Shown here piece after piece: positions 33,889 through 43,850 of a stretch of DNA of 64,000 nucleotides. This DNA is from Roseivirga seohaensis (lineage in GTDB: Bacteria > Bacteroidota > Bacteroidia > Cytophagales > Cyclobacteriaceae): positions 1-64,000 of the forward strand of contig NZ_LRPB01000049.1 in the NCBI RefSeq assembly GCF_001592945.1, read 5' to 3'. The position numbers were made by a program, and so were the translations under genes. Position 1 is the stretch's first letter; each line of letters opens with the position of its first letter. The notes below the pieces were generated by a model. That model made no database searches and was not told the DNA's origin. It saw only the letters and a program-made list of their open reading frames with translations.

Positions 33889-35100
33889 TTGAAGGTTTTG
33901 AAGAAGGTAATTATAGGTGTATTCGTGCTGTTTTTAGCAGTACCGAATGTGGTAAATGCGCAGGTACAGAAGGAGAAGGTTTTGGGCGATACAGCCAAGT
34001 ATCTGTTGCTCAACATGAACCTTCAGAAGGAAATTACAGATGCGGTTGACTATATGTATAACTTCGATTTTCGTAAAGCGGAAGTTGAGTTCAATTGGAT
34101 AAAATACAATTTCCCAGAACACCCCCTCGGTTATTTCTTATATGGAATAAGTACTTGGTGGCAAATGATGCCCAATTTGGAAAAGGAATCTCCGCTAGGA
34201 GAGGAATTTTTGGCCCACATGGATACGGCTATTGCAAAGGCAGAGGCCATGATAGAAATTGATAAGGATAACATAGAAGCAAATTTCTTCTTAGCTGGTT
34301 CTTATGGTTTTCAAGGTCGATATCATTCTGAAAAAAAGAATTGGGGAAGAGCGACTAATGCAGGAAGACTTGCGCTAAAGTATTTAGAAAGAACACACGG
34401 TAACGAAAGTTTCAGCCCCGAAATCCTTTTTGGAGATGCCTTGTTTAACTATTATTCGGTTTGGATTAGAGAAGAATATCCACTTTTAAGGCCGGTTTTA
34501 TTTTTCTTCCCAAAAGGCGATAAAAAGTTGGGGGTTGAACAAATGAAAACGGTAGCAACCAATGCTTTTTATACTAGGGTAGAGGCCATTTATTTTTTAA
34601 TGCGTATCAAGGCATTTGAGTTGAACGAAACATTCGATGCCCTCAGATGGGCTGAATACATGAATGAGCAATACCCAAACAACCCGTATTTTCATCGCTT
34701 TTACGCGCAGATGCTATATACCGCGGGGCAGTTTCAAGATGCCGAAAGAGTCTCACTCGAAATTATGAGTAGAATAAAGGATGGTAGGATAGGCTATGAG
34801 GAAATGAGTGGCAGGTATGCCAGCTTCTTTTTGGCAGATATTAATAGGAAGAGAAACGAGTGGGATAAAGCAGAAGTTTATTATCTCCAAACCATTGCCT
34901 ATTCAAATGCGTTGGAGCTTGAGGAATCTGGTTATCATATCTATTCCTTACTTCACCTATCAGAATATTATGTCCAAGAACAGCGGTACGATGAGGCCAT
35001 ACCTATGCTTGATAAAATAAGAGACAATACCAAGCGTAAAGAGGACACCAATAAAAAAGCCAGAGAGCTAGAAAAAGAAATTAAAAAGAATAAGCGTTGA
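33889..35100 (+). CDS. Secreted tetratricopeptide-repeat protein
   Basis: A 403-residue exported protein: signal peptide MKVLKKVIIGVFVLFLAVPNVVNAQ, then TPR-like helical repeats across nearly all the mature part (for example FRKAEVEFNWIKYNFPEHPLGYFLYG, SLEIMSRIKDGRIGYEEMSG, YDEAIPMLDKIRDN). It is probably periplasmic and may be a scaffold for protein complexes, which is inference. The start codon is TTG at 33889, supported by the well-placed promoter 25 bases upstream; a second TTG three codons on would do as well. Confidence 0.82.
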   Translation: MKVLKKVIIGVFVLFLAVPNVVNAQVQKEKVLGDTAKYLLLNMNLQKEITDAVDYMYNFDFRKAEVEFNWIKYNFPEHPLGYFLYGISTWWQMMPNLEKESPLGEEFLAHMDTAIAKAEAMIEIDKDNIEANFFLAGSYGFQGRYHSEKKNWGRATNAGRLALKYLERTHGNESFSPEILFGDALFNYYSVWIREEYPLLRPVLFFFPKGDKKLGVEQMKTVATNAFYTRVEAIYFLMRIKAFELNETFDALRWAEYMNEQYPNNPYFHRFYAQMLYTAGQFQDAERVSLEIMSRIKDGRIGYEEMSGRYASFFLADINRKRNEWDKAEVYYLQTIAYSNALELEESGYHIYSLLHLSEYYVQEQRYDEAIPMLDKIRDNTKRKEDTNKKARELEKEIKKNKR

Positions 35101-35186
35101 AAATACTCCGTAGGTGTAATTTCATATTGCTTTTATTTTAACAAATAACTAGTATTCCGAATATTATTTCGTAAAAACACTTAGTA

Positions 35187-35669
35187 ATGGGTCAAAATAT
35201 CAAACTCGACAAAATAGACAGAAAGATCTTAGAGATACTTCAGTCTAATGCAAAAATTACCAATGCACAACTTTCCAAAGAAATTGGATTGTCTCCCGCT
35301 CCAACCTTAGAGAGAGTAAAAAAACTTGAGGTTTCGGGAATCATCAAAAGTTACCACGCCAAACTCGATACCGACAAAATCGGTCTTGGGGTGAGCACCT
35401 TTGTATATGCTACTCTAAAGGGCCATAACAGGGGAAATATTGATGTTTTCTTAGAAGAGATTAACAAAATAGATGAAGTTATCGAATGCCATCACGTAAC
35501 CGGCTCTGGCGATTTCGTTCTAAAAGTGATTGCCGCTGATATTTCAGCCTATCAAAAACTAATGCTCGAGAAAGTAAGCGATATATCTGTGGTAGATAAC
35601 TTGCAGTCTATGGTCATACTCTCTACTTTTAAGGATAGCAAAGTAATGCCTCTATCCTCTACGGAGTAG
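35187..35669 (+). CDS. Lrp/AsnC family transcriptional regulator
   Basis: A 160-residue DNA-binding protein. Residues 1-62 form the winged helix-turn-helix (LDKIDRKILEILQSNAKITNAQLSKEIGLSPAPTLERVKKLE, the Lrp/AsnC signature) and about 75-155 the RAM ligand-binding domain with GDFVLKV. Such regulators sense amino acids and act locally or globally. It is followed 10 bases later by a phosphoribosyltransferase gene. Targets cannot be read from the window. Confidence 0.93.
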   Translation: MGQNIKLDKIDRKILEILQSNAKITNAQLSKEIGLSPAPTLERVKKLEVSGIIKSYHAKLDTDKIGLGVSTFVYATLKGHNRGNIDVFLEEINKIDEVIECHHVTGSGDFVLKVIAADISAYQKLMLEKVSDISVVDNLQSMVILSTFKDSKVMPLSSTE

Positions 35670-35679
35670 GTAAAAGTTT

Positions 35680-36183
35680 ATGTCAAAAGAGAAAAAGCAA
35701 ATTTTAGATAAAAGCCAGATTGAACAAAAAATCAGGCGAATGGCCTACGAAATCTATGAGCAAAACCATGAGCTCAAACAGATTATTTTGGTAGGAGTAG
35801 CTGAAAATGGGCTCAAAATTTCTTCAATGTTAAAGAAGGAGATAGAGTCGATTTCAAAAATTTCGGTACACGTGGCTAAGCTGAGCGTAGAAAAAGATGC
35901 GCCAGTACAGCCTCAGGTGCAGTTTTCTGACTTTCCAGAAATTGAACAGTTTACAATGGTTCTTGTTGACGATGTAATGAATTCAGGAAGAACCATGATT
36001 TACGCCCTCGATCCCTTCTTGAAAATGGGGGCAAAAAAAATACAAACTGCGGTTTTGGTAAACAGAAGTCACAAGCGCTTTCCAATTTCGGTAGATTATA
36101 AAGGTCTTGAACTGGCCACTACCATTCAAGAACATATACAAGTGAATTTGACGGACTCTGATTTCTCCGCATATTTGTATTGA
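35680..36183 (+). CDS. PyrR-like phosphoribosyltransferase
   Basis: A 167-residue type I phosphoribosyltransferase. The PRPP-binding signature is VLVDDVMNSGRTMIYAL (about 90-106), with two acidic residues followed by small residues. Size and sequence resemble PyrR, the regulator/uracil PRTase, but no RNA-binding context such as an upstream pyr attenuator is evident, so the substrate base is unknown. It is close behind the Lrp-type regulator gene (10-base gap), likely the same transcript. Confidence 0.75.
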   Translation: MSKEKKQILDKSQIEQKIRRMAYEIYEQNHELKQIILVGVAENGLKISSMLKKEIESISKISVHVAKLSVEKDAPVQPQVQFSDFPEIEQFTMVLVDDVMNSGRTMIYALDPFLKMGAKKIQTAVLVNRSHKRFPISVDYKGLELATTIQEHIQVNLTDSDFSAYLY

Positions 36184-36248
36184 TTTTTAATACACAGTCT
36201 AAGTTCAAATTAGACCAGTAAAACCTTAAACGACTAATAAAAAACAAA

Positions 36249-37082
36249 ATGGAATCTGATTTACAAGAAAGTGTAAAAGGAGTATGGGACCTTATAGTGG
36301 GCTATGTAGTAAGCTATGGCCTACAGGTATTGGGTGCATTAATAACCCTTATAGTTGGAGTTTGGCTTATAAAACGACTTGTAAAACTTGCTCATAAAAC
36401 ATTAATTAAAAGAGAGACTGACCCGATATTAATCCCAACCTTAGTGGGGGTAGTTAAAGTTGGTTTATATGCTGTTTTACTTTTTGCAGTTGTAGACCAA
36501 ATTGGAATTGAAACAGCAAGTTTCTTGGCAGTTTTTGGTGCAGCTGGTTTAGCTATTGGTTTAGCGCTTCAGGGCAGTTTGGCTAATTTTGCAGGTGGAA
36601 TTTTAGTGTTAACACTTAAGCCTTTTAAGGCAGGTGATTACGTAGAAATAGACGGTACAGGAGGTTCAGTAAATGGGGTTTCTATCATGAATACTGTACT
36701 GAAAACACCCGATAATAAAACTATTTTTCTGCCTAATGGAAAAGTAGCAGGCGCCAATATTGTTAACTTCTCTATGGAAGAAAATCGTAGATGGGACAAA
36801 GTTTTTGGAATTGGCTATGGAGATGATTTCGAAAAAGCTAAAGCCATTATTTTAAAAATAATAGAAAACGATAGCCGCTTTTTAAAAGAACCAGCCCCAA
36901 TGGTAAGGGTAGGAAACCTAGGAGACAGCAGTGTAGATATTACTGTGCGCGCTTGGGTGGCAACTCCTGAGTATTGGAATGTTAACTGGGATATGATTGA
37001 GAAGGTGAAAAAAGCATTCGATGCTGAAGGAATTTCAATTCCTTTCCCACAAAGAGATGTACACATCTTCAATGAAAAATAA
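36249..37082 (+). CDS. mscS: Small-conductance mechanosensitive channel MscS
   Basis: A 277-residue inner-membrane channel opening under hypo-osmotic membrane tension. Three membrane segments are visible (about 20-45, 64-84 and 92-120); the pore-lining TM3 reads FGAAGLAIGLALQG followed by SLANFAGGILVLTLKPF, the family's Gly/Ala-rich helix. The cytoplasmic beta and alpha/beta domains follow (FLPNGKVAGANIVNFS, then WDMIEKVKKAFDAEGISIPFPQRDVHI). Length equals E. coli MscS (286). It is followed by a strong terminator. Confidence 0.94.
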   Translation: MESDLQESVKGVWDLIVGYVVSYGLQVLGALITLIVGVWLIKRLVKLAHKTLIKRETDPILIPTLVGVVKVGLYAVLLFAVVDQIGIETASFLAVFGAAGLAIGLALQGSLANFAGGILVLTLKPFKAGDYVEIDGTGGSVNGVSIMNTVLKTPDNKTIFLPNGKVAGANIVNFSMEENRRWDKVFGIGYGDDFEKAKAIILKIIENDSRFLKEPAPMVRVGNLGDSSVDITVRAWVATPEYWNVNWDMIEKVKKAFDAEGISIPFPQRDVHIFNEK

Positions 37083-37117
37083 CCGTAGATAGCCATCGCT
37101 ATACTTTGCAAAACAAG

Positions 37118-37148
37118 AAGGGGTAAATGTTTATATTTACCCCTTTAA
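37118..37148 (+). terminator. Terminator after mscS
   Basis: An 11-bp perfect stem AAGGGGTAAAT / ATTTACCCCTT with a 6-nt loop, then TTAATTTTAT. It ends only about 11 bases before the panB start. Confidence 0.8.
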
Positions 37149-37158
37149 TTTTATCGAC

Positions 37159-37977
37159 ATGTCAATACACAAATCGGAAATAAAGAAAGTAACTACCCAC
37201 CAACTTCAAGCCATGAAAGACCGCGGAGAGAAAATCTCTATGCTTACGGCTTACGATTATTCAATGGCTTCATTGGTGGATGAAGCGGGTATAGATATAA
37301 TTCTGGTAGGCGATTCGGCCTCTAACGTAATGGCTGGGCACGAAACTACTTTGCCAATTACACTTGATCAAATGATCTACCACGCCAGTTCTGTGGTAAG
37401 GGCTGTAAAGCGCGCTTTTGTAGCAGTTGATATCCCCTTTGGTTCATACCAAGGAAACAGCTCCGAAGCTTTGCGTTCTGCCATCAGAATTATGAAAGAA
37501 TCTGGTGCACACAGTGTGAAAATGGAAGGCGGTGCCGAAATTAAGGAGTCAGTCACTCGAATCTTGAGTGCGGGTGTTCCTGTAATGGGGCATTTGGGCC
37601 TAACACCTCAGTCTATTTATAAATTCGGCACTTATTCAGTAAGGGCGAAAGAAGAAGAAGAGGCAGCTAAACTTATTGAAGACGCCAAGCTTTTAGAGGC
37701 CTGCGGTTGTTATGCAATTGTGCTCGAAAAAATTCCTGCCGAACTCGCCAAGCGTGTTTCTGAAGAAATAAATATTCCAACCATTGGTATAGGGGCTGGC
37801 CCACATGTAGACGGTCAGGTGTTGGTAATCCACGATATGCTGGGTATTACCACCGAGTTTAAGCCACGTTTTTTAAGGCAGTATGCCGATTTGGGCACTA
37901 CAATTAAAGATGCGGTGACCAACTACGTGAAAGACGTAAAAGCAAAAGACTTTCCTAACGATAAGGAAAGCTATTAA
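37159..37977 (+). CDS. panB: 3-methyl-2-oxobutanoate hydroxymethyltransferase (ketopantoate hydroxymethyltransferase)
   Basis: First step of pantothenate (vitamin B5) synthesis: adds a hydroxymethyl group from methylene-THF to 2-oxoisovalerate. The 272 residues hold the family blocks: [33 protein letters not shown] near 29-52 (split here only by eye), GHETTLPIT, the Mg ligand region [18 protein letters not shown] and the catalytic glutamate area [17 protein letters not shown] with [15 protein letters not shown]. Starts just behind the mscS terminator. Confidence 0.96.
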   Translation: MSIHKSEIKKVTTHQLQAMKDRGEKISMLTAYDYSMASLVDEAGIDIILVGDSASNVMAGHETTLPITLDQMIYHASSVVRAVKRAFVAVDIPFGSYQGNSSEALRSAIRIMKESGAHSVKMEGGAEIKESVTRILSAGVPVMGHLGLTPQSIYKFGTYSVRAKEEEEAAKLIEDAKLLEACGCYAIVLEKIPAELAKRVSEEINIPTIGIGAGPHVDGQVLVIHDMLGITTEFKPRFLRQYADLGTTIKDAVTNYVKDVKAKDFPNDKESY

Positions 37978-38089
37978 AAGCAGGTGTTTAAATTGAAGGG
38001 AAAGTCCAAATTGAGGAACTTTCAACCTAGATAATTTCTTACCTTAGCAAGATTAACTCAAATTACGAATCAAATAACCGTTTAACGAA

Positions 38090-39316
38090 ATGAGCGAACA
38101 AAAAATAACCATTAGTAACGGGGTTCTAAATGTACCCAACAACCCTACAGTTCCATTTATCGAAGGAGATGGCATTGGTGTAGATATTTGGCCAGCCGCC
38201 CAAAAGGTTTTGGATAGCGCTGTAGAGAAAGCTTACAGTGGTGAAAAAAGCATAGTTTGGAAAGAAGTTTTGGCTGGAGAAAAAGCCTTTAACCAAACAG
38301 GCGAATGGATGCCAGCCGCTACGCTAGATGCTTTTAGAGAGTATTTGGTAGGTATTAAAGGCCCATTAACTACTCCAGTTGGTGGAGGAATTCGTTCATT
38401 AAATGTTGCCCTTCGTCAAGAATTGGATTTGTACGCTTGTGTTCGTCCGGTAAGATGGTTTGAAGGAACGCCTTCTCCAGTAAAAGAGCCAGGTCTTACT
38501 GATATGGTGATTTTTAGAGAGAATACAGAAGATATTTACGCTGGTATTGAGTTTGAAAAAGGAACTGAAGACGCTAAGAAATTGAATGACTTTTTAAAGT
38601 CAACTTTCCCTAAAAAATTCGAAAAAGTAAGATTTCCTGAAACCGCAGGTTATGGCTTAAAACCAGTTTCAGAAGAAGGAACACATCGTTTGGTGAAAAG
38701 CGCCATCGATTACGCTTTCGAACAAAAAAGAGATTCTGTTACCCTAGTGCACAAAGGTAACATTATGAAATACACCGAAGGTGCTTTTAAAACTTGGGGT
38801 TACGAATTAGCTAAAAATAGCTACGGAGCTAAAGATTATGAAGGTGGCCCTTGGCAGATCATTGAGAAAGATGGACACCAAGTGATCATCAAAGATGTGA
38901 TTGCTGATGCGTTCCTTCAGCAAATCCTTTTAAGACCAGCTGAGTATTCAGTAATCGCAACATTAAACCTTAATGGTGATTATATTTCTGATGCTTTAGC
39001 TGCTATTGTTGGTGGTATTGGTATTGCACCAGGAGCAAACATCAATTACCTGTCAGGAAATGCAATTTTTGAAGCTACCCACGGTACTGCTCCAAAATAC
39101 GCTGGTCAGGACAAAGTGAATCCAGGTTCAGTAATTCTTTCTGGCGCTATGATGTTAGAATATTTTGGCTGGCAAGAAGCTGCTAATTTGATTTACAAAG
39201 GTTTGGAAGCTTCGATTGCTAAAAAACGAGTAACCTATGATTTTGAGCGACTGATGGACGGAGCGACACTCCTTAAATGCTCTGAATTTGGAGATGAAAT
39301 TGTAAAGAATATGTAA
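38090..39316 (+). CDS. icd: Isocitrate dehydrogenase, NADP-dependent type
   Basis: Oxidative decarboxylation of isocitrate to 2-oxoglutarate in the TCA cycle. The 408 residues fit the bacterial dimeric type I enzyme. Substrate-binding residues are in [19 protein letters not shown] (S103 is the site that AceK phosphorylates in enterobacteria), and [14 protein letters not shown] is present. The metal-binding and dimer region is [17 protein letters not shown]. Cofactor choice is inferred from similarity, not from read determinants. No other TCA gene is next to it. Confidence 0.93.
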   Translation: MSEQKITISNGVLNVPNNPTVPFIEGDGIGVDIWPAAQKVLDSAVEKAYSGEKSIVWKEVLAGEKAFNQTGEWMPAATLDAFREYLVGIKGPLTTPVGGGIRSLNVALRQELDLYACVRPVRWFEGTPSPVKEPGLTDMVIFRENTEDIYAGIEFEKGTEDAKKLNDFLKSTFPKKFEKVRFPETAGYGLKPVSEEGTHRLVKSAIDYAFEQKRDSVTLVHKGNIMKYTEGAFKTWGYELAKNSYGAKDYEGGPWQIIEKDGHQVIIKDVIADAFLQQILLRPAEYSVIATLNLNGDYISDALAAIVGGIGIAPGANINYLSGNAIFEATHGTAPKYAGQDKVNPGSVILSGAMMLEYFGWQEAANLIYKGLEASIAKKRVTYDFERLMDGATLLKCSEFGDEIVKNM

Positions 39317-39320
39317 AACA

Positions 39321-39350
39321 AAAAGCCCCGACAGGGGCTTTTCTTTTTTA
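39321..39350 (+). terminator. Terminator after icd
   Basis: Perfect 9-bp stem AAAAGCCCC / GGGGCTTTT with a 4-nt loop and a T tract (CTTTTTTA) just after the icd stop. Confidence 0.9.
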
Positions 39351-39367
39351 CTACCAATTGATTTATT

Positions 39368-39997
39368 ATGGAAACATTTCTCCCCTTTTTTCCTTTAAAG
39401 CTTGTCGTTTTTCCAGACGAAAAACTCAACCTTCACATTTTTGAACCTCGCTATAAACAGCTGATTAAAGAGTGTGTAGCCGAGGGCAAAAGCTTTGGTA
39501 TTCCTGTATTCGACACCGGAATTATGGAGTTTGGTTCTGAAATGATTGTTGAGAAGGTAGTCAAAACATACCCCAATGGGGAAATGGATATTGTGACCCG
39601 CTGTACTCGGGTTTTCGAATTGGTTACATTTCAAGAAATGGTACAGGGAAAACTCTACGCAGGAGGGAAAGTTACCTTTATAAAGAACAATAAAGACGGT
39701 GAAGCCAAACAATGGTCTCGCTTAAAGGAGCTGGCCACTCAATTAGTGGAGATTCTCAGGATGGATCACAAACTCAATGTTGCGGATTTGACCGAGGAAT
39801 ATGAGCTGGTTCATAAATTGGGCTTATCTTTGGAACAAGAATACGATATGTTGCAAATGGAAAACCAGTCGCAGCGATACGAATTTTTGATCAGGCATAT
39901 GGAATTAGCTATTCCTTTTGTGAAAGAAATGGAGCGCGCCAAAGAGCGCATCCAGTTGAATGGTCATTTTCAGTATATCGACCCATTGAAGTTTTAA
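39368..39997 (+). CDS. LON N-terminal substrate-binding domain protein
   Basis: A 209-residue cytoplasmic protein with only the LON/PUA-like substrate-binding domain, no ATPase or protease part. The start METFLPFFPLKLVVFPDEKLNLHIFEPRYK matches the family (about residues 1-30 contain the proline-rich start and the conserved FEPRYK). The rest has a central sandwich and a C-terminal helix bundle. Such stand-alone proteins are of unknown function; cytoplasmic adaptor roles have been suggested. It ends 6 bases before nuoA, so it leads the first complex I operon, an odd but clear arrangement. Confidence 0.82.
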   Translation: METFLPFFPLKLVVFPDEKLNLHIFEPRYKQLIKECVAEGKSFGIPVFDTGIMEFGSEMIVEKVVKTYPNGEMDIVTRCTRVFELVTFQEMVQGKLYAGGKVTFIKNNKDGEAKQWSRLKELATQLVEILRMDHKLNVADLTEEYELVHKLGLSLEQEYDMLQMENQSQRYEFLIRHMELAIPFVKEMERAKERIQLNGHFQYIDPLKF

Positions 39998-40003
39998 ATT
40001 AGA

Positions 40004-40471
40004 ATGATAGAGCCTAACCTTACAGAATTCGGAACGGTATTGATTTTTATCTTGGGAGCCATCACATTCGTGTCGGTAGGGCTTATTGCAGCCAGTATTA
40101 TTCGTCCCAAAAAACCTAATTACGAAAAACTGACTACTTACGAGTCGGGTGAAGAAACCATCGGTACGGCTTGGGGTCAGTTCAATATCAAGTTTTACAT
40201 TGTCGCTATTATCTTCCTGCTTTTCGAAGTGGAAATCATCTATCTATTCCCATGGGCTGTAATTTTTGGAGACAAAGAATTGATACAAGGCACTGATTAT
40301 ACTTGGGCTTGGTTCGCAATTACTGAAATGTTCATTTTCATTTTTATATTGGCCTTGGGCTTGGCTTATGCTTGGCGAAAAGGATATTTAGATTGGGTAA
40401 AGCCAGTCAACCGAGCCTCTGATTTTAAATCGCCAATTCCTGCAGAAGCATATCAAAAGTATAGAGACTAA
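40004..40471 (+). CDS. nuoA: NADH-quinone oxidoreductase subunit A
   Basis: Membrane subunit of complex I near the quinone site. The 155 residues hold three membrane segments (about 10-32, 68-88 and 101-124) and the conserved loop [27 protein letters not shown] with the family's E/G-rich turn. The stop and the nuoB start overlap by one base (TAATG), as in many nuo operons. No separate promoter is visible, so it probably shares the LON-domain gene's transcript. Confidence 0.95.
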   Translation: MIEPNLTEFGTVLIFILGAITFVSVGLIAASIIRPKKPNYEKLTTYESGEETIGTAWGQFNIKFYIVAIIFLLFEVEIIYLFPWAVIFGDKELIQGTDYTWAWFAITEMFIFIFILALGLAYAWRKGYLDWVKPVNRASDFKSPIPAEAYQKYRD

Positions 40472-40998
40472 TGGGGCTTTTAGATCGAAACATACAGAAA
40501 GGTGGTATTGTCATTTCAAAATTGGATGACCTCATTAACTGGGCACGACTATCTTCCATGTGGCCTATGGCCTTCGGTACAGCTTGTTGCGCCATTGAAT
40601 TTATGGGCGCTCAATCTACTCCCTATGATTTAGATAGGTTCGGTATTGTGCCTTTTGCAAGTCCGCGTCAAGCCGATGTAATGATTGTGGCGGGAACGGT
40701 CACTTTCAAAATGGCCGACCGTGTAAGAAGACTTTACGAGCAAATGGCCGAGCCACGCTATGTGGTTTCCATGGGTTCATGTTCTAATTGTGGAGGCCCG
40801 TATTGGGAACATGGCTACCATGTAGTAAAAGGGGTGGATAGAATAATTCCTGTTGATGTTTATGTGCCGGGTTGTCCACCAAGGCCAGAAGCTCTGATTG
40901 GTGGTTTGCTTAAGCTTCAAGAAAAAATAAGACAAGAAACCATTGTGGCACCAAAAGCCATTGAAAAGTTGTTGGAAAAGAAAGCCAAAGTAGCATGA
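40471..40998 (+). CDS. nuoB: NADH-quinone oxidoreductase subunit B
   Basis: Carries the terminal 4Fe-4S cluster N2 of complex I. The four cluster cysteines are visible in [11 protein letters not shown] (two adjacent Cys), [12 protein letters not shown] and [12 protein letters not shown]. The 175 residues fit the family. Overlaps nuoC by 4 bases. Sits in the Q-module with NuoC, D, H and I. Confidence 0.97.
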   Translation: MGLLDRNIQKGGIVISKLDDLINWARLSSMWPMAFGTACCAIEFMGAQSTPYDLDRFGIVPFASPRQADVMIVAGTVTFKMADRVRRLYEQMAEPRYVVSMGSCSNCGGPYWEHGYHVVKGVDRIIPVDVYVPGCPPRPEALIGGLLKLQEKIRQETIVAPKAIEKLLEKKAKVA

Positions 40999-41480
40999 AT
41001 TTCGAGCAAATCGTAGCCCATATTAAAGCCAGTTTAGGAGAAGAAATCATTATTTCTACTGATGAAAATGCTTCGCCAAAGGCCATTAATATTAATGATG
41101 AAAACTTGGTAGAGGTCATGGATTTCCTTCAGAAAGATAATCAGCTTTATTTCGATTCGCTTTCCTGTATTACTGGCCTAGACAACGGCCCAGAATCAAA
41201 TACAATGGAGATGATTTATAACCTCTATTCCATTCCTTTCGATCACCATTTGATGGTGAAGGTAGAGTTGCCAAGGGAAAAACCAGCCATCGATTCCCTT
41301 TGTGGTTTATGGAAAACTGCCGATTGGCAAGAGCGAGAAGTCTACGATATGTTCGGTATTCACATCAATAATCACCCTGATTTGAGAAGGATTTTAATGC
41401 CAGCCGATTGGGATGGTTTCCCGCTCAGAAAAGACTACCAAGAACAAGAATACTATCGCGGAATTAAAGTAGAATATTAA
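40995..41480 (+). CDS. nuoC: NADH-quinone oxidoreductase subunit C
   Basis: A Q-module subunit (161 residues) that stabilises NuoD. The family signature [23 protein letters not shown] lies near residues 113-135, followed by [14 protein letters not shown]. NuoC and NuoD are separate genes here, unlike the fused NuoCD of E. coli and some other Bacteroidota. It overlaps nuoB by 4 bases, and the nuoD start GTG follows the stop without a gap. Confidence 0.95.
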   Translation: MNFEQIVAHIKASLGEEIIISTDENASPKAININDENLVEVMDFLQKDNQLYFDSLSCITGLDNGPESNTMEMIYNLYSIPFDHHLMVKVELPREKPAIDSLCGLWKTADWQEREVYDMFGIHINNHPDLRRILMPADWDGFPLRKDYQEQEYYRGIKVEY

Positions 41481-42698
41481 GTGGCGAATCAGGTACAGTA
41501 TATTTTCGATCAGGAGAATTTGCGCAAGTCGGCTCCTCAAAAATTCAAGTCAGAAGATTTGAAAAGAGAGGAAATGATTATCAATATTGGTCCGCAACAT
41601 CCTTCTACCCACGGGGTACTTCGTTTAGAGGTGTTGGCCAAAGGCGAAGAAGTCATTGAAGTGGTTCCGCACTTGGGCTATTTACATCGCTGTTTCGAAA
41701 AACATGCGGAGAAACTGCCTTATAATCAGATCATTCCTTTTGTAGATCGAATGGATTATTTGGCCGCCATGAACACCGAACATGCTTATGCAATGGGGGT
41801 TGAGCGCATGTTGGGTATCGATAAAATTATTCCAAAACGAGTAGAATACATCCGCGTTTTAGTAGCCGAGTTGAACCGATTGGCCTCTCATTTTATTGCG
41901 CTGGGTTCTTACGGAATGGACATTGGTGCGGTCACTGCATTTTTCTGGATGACCCGCGATAGAGAGCATATTGTTCGTTTGTTGGAATGGGCCTCTGGTG
42001 CTCGAATGCTTTACAATTACATTTGGGTGGGCGGCTTGTTTTACGATTTGCCCGTAGGTTTTGAAGAAAGATGTCTTGAGTTTACTACTTACTTAAAGCC
42101 TAAAATTAAGGAGCTAGAAAGAGTAGTCATCGACAATAAAATATTTATTGACAGAACCGCCAATGTGGGCGTATTGCCTGTCGATTTAGCGATTAATTAT
42201 GGCATCACTGGTCCAATGCTGCGTGGCTCTGGCTTGAAGTATGATTTACGAAAAGTAGATGGCTATTCAGTTTATCCAGAAATAGATTTCGATATACCAG
42301 TAGGCAAAGGCGAAGCGGGAACCTTAGGCGATTGCTGGGACAGGACTTGGGTGCGTGTACAAGAATGTTACGAGTCGGTGAAGATTATCGAGCAGTGCTT
42401 AGAGAAACTGACGGGTGAACACAAGAGAACTCGTGATTTCGACCCTCGCGCACTAGCGCCAAAGAAAATCAGGCCTAAAGCGCAAGATTTTTACATTCGA
42501 GCCGAAAACCCAAAAGGTGAAACTGGTTTTTTCTTCCGTGCCGATGGAAGATCTGATGTGCCATTCCGCTGCAAAGCAAGAGGTGCAAGTTTCGTAAACC
42601 TGTCTATTATCAACGAGCTTGCCAAGGGCGGTTTAATATCGGACTTAATTGCGGTAATTGGGTCGATTGATATTGTTTTGGGCGAGGTAGATCGCTAA
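41481..42698 (+). CDS. nuoD: NADH-quinone oxidoreductase subunit D
   Basis: The 49-kDa Q-site subunit, related to the large subunit of NiFe hydrogenases. The start is GTG at 41481 directly behind the nuoC stop. Family blocks in order: [58 protein letters not shown] and C-terminal [36 protein letters not shown] (near the end; only partly quoted elsewhere). The conserved His/Tyr of the quinone site are within these blocks. Length 405. The next complex I genes are 2 kb away. Confidence 0.96.
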   Translation: MANQVQYIFDQENLRKSAPQKFKSEDLKREEMIINIGPQHPSTHGVLRLEVLAKGEEVIEVVPHLGYLHRCFEKHAEKLPYNQIIPFVDRMDYLAAMNTEHAYAMGVERMLGIDKIIPKRVEYIRVLVAELNRLASHFIALGSYGMDIGAVTAFFWMTRDREHIVRLLEWASGARMLYNYIWVGGLFYDLPVGFEERCLEFTTYLKPKIKELERVVIDNKIFIDRTANVGVLPVDLAINYGITGPMLRGSGLKYDLRKVDGYSVYPEIDFDIPVGKGEAGTLGDCWDRTWVRVQECYESVKIIEQCLEKLTGEHKRTRDFDPRALAPKKIRPKAQDFYIRAENPKGETGFFFRADGRSDVPFRCKARGASFVNLSIINELAKGGLISDLIAVIGSIDIVLGEVDR

Positions 42699-42720
42699 GA
42701 GAGAGAATAATTCATTACCT

Positions 42721-43458
42721 CTAAGGCAATTCTTTAAGGTTGTTTTCCCTGATAAAAGCCCTAGTGTTTTTCCATTTAATTTCTACCCAAATGTCCTTCT
42801 GACCCACAATTTCTACTTTGTGTCCTTCACCCGTGATTTCGATTAAATCGGCTCCGGCCGAAGGGCCGCTCATTAAATAAGCATTGGCCGAAGTGATAAT
42901 GCCTTTGGTAGGCAACTGCGAAAAATTAAGCAAATAGGTGGCAAGTAAAAGTGTAAAAGCCAATCCTATGGTAAGCCCAGCAGATCTTTCTTCTAGTTTT
43001 TTCTTCCTTTTCAAAATCATGCTTAGAGTAAGAATACCCAGTGCAAGAGAAACCAACACAAAGTAATTCCTATTTTCATCAAAGAACTTTAAGAAGAGGT
43101 TGAAGTCACTGGTAGAGTAGCCTTCCAGATTATTTTGCTGCGCCATTTCATTCATTTTGGTGAGCACTTTTTTATCTGAAGTGAGTTTGTAATAGTTGTT
43201 CAAAGTGTAAAGAGCATTCCCTAAATCCTCTAAACTCTCATATATAAATGCCATCTTTAACAGCATAGCAGGTGATGCAAGCTGCTCTTCTCGTGTAATT
43301 TTCTCGTAAATGGTGAGTGATTGCGTATAGAGCTTCTTTTGGAACAAAGAATCTGCAATTTTTAAATCATTTGTAACTTCTTGAGAATAAGAAGGTTCTT
43401 GGAAATATAGAAGTCCCAGAAAAATGAATATCAGAATTTTAAAATTTCGCTCTTGCAT
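42721..43458 (-). CDS. TPR-SH3 membrane protein (BatE-like)
   Basis: A 245-residue protein with a signal-like N-terminus (MQERNFKILIFIFLGLLYF...), TPR-like helical pairs (IADSLFQKKLYTQSLTIYEKI, ALYTLNNYYKL) to about residue 110, two membrane segments (about 132-150 and 162-180), and a C-terminal bacterial SH3-type domain (AYLMSGPSAGADLIEITGEGHKVEIVG...IKWKNTRAFIRENN). The layout resembles BatE of Bacteroidota aerotolerance operons, but no other bat genes are here. It runs opposite to the nuo genes and splits the complex I cluster; the tRNA-Lys promoter overlaps its start. Confidence 0.7.
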   Translation of the reverse strand: MQERNFKILIFIFLGLLYFQEPSYSQEVTNDLKIADSLFQKKLYTQSLTIYEKITREEQLASPAMLLKMAFIYESLEDLGNALYTLNNYYKLTSDKKVLTKMNEMAQQNNLEGYSTSDFNLFLKFFDENRNYFVLVSLALGILTLSMILKRKKKLEERSAGLTIGLAFTLLLATYLLNFSQLPTKGIITSANAYLMSGPSAGADLIEITGEGHKVEIVGQKDIWVEIKWKNTRAFIRENNLKELP

Positions 43459-43482
43459 TTAATTATTTACCTCTTACCTTTG
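43453..43482 (+). promoter_or_regulatory. Promoter of tRNA-Lys
   Basis: TTG (43453-43455), a 19-base spacer, and TACCTTTG (43475-43482): exact TTG-N19-TAnnTTTG. Its first bases overlap the start codon of the divergent TPR-SH3 gene. Confidence 0.75.
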
Positions 43483-43530
43483 CAGTCGCAATTAAGGAAA
43501 ACGACCTTAATACAACAAGAAAAACATTTT

Positions 43531-43603
43531 GATTTGGTAGCTCAGTTGGTAGAGCATCTCCCTTTTAAGGAGAGGGTCCTGGGTTCGAGCCCCAGCCAGA
43601 TCA
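43531..43603 (+). tRNA. tRNA-Lys (anticodon TTT)
   Basis: 73-nt tRNA. Acceptor arms GATTTGG (43531-43537) and CCAGATC (43596-43602) pair with one G-T; the discriminator is A at 43603. D-arm AGCTCAGTTGGTAGAGC, anticodon loop CTTTTAA with anticodon TTT, and T-loop GGTTCGAGCC are all canonical. CCA is not encoded. A terminator follows after 6 bases. Confidence 0.96.
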
Positions 43604-43609
43604 CTTCCT

Positions 43610-43639
43610 AAAGTCTCAGCGAAAGTTGAGACTTTTTTT
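43610..43639 (+). terminator. Terminator of tRNA-Lys
   Basis: A 9-bp stem AAAGTCTCA / TGAGACTTT with an 8-nt loop and a run of T. Confidence 0.85.
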
Positions 43640-43850
43640 ATGCCTCTACCTTTCTGCTTGGTACTCGTGTTTTTTCTGTGATTTAGCATCCCTAAAGATA
43701 GTAAGGCAAATGGCAGTCTACCTGCCTTTCACATTATTTAACGGCTGGTAAAAAAATAAACGGTCGGATTCCCTGCCTTCTGAAAGTCAATAATAATTTA
43801 GCATAGCCGCGTTAAGTTTTTATTCGAAACAAATACCTTCGTAGTTATAC

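Noticed and set aside
33837-34049. Short plus-strand frame overlapping the start of the TPR protein gene
   Set aside because: The other frame has a signal peptide and TPR repeats, and promoter spacing supports it.
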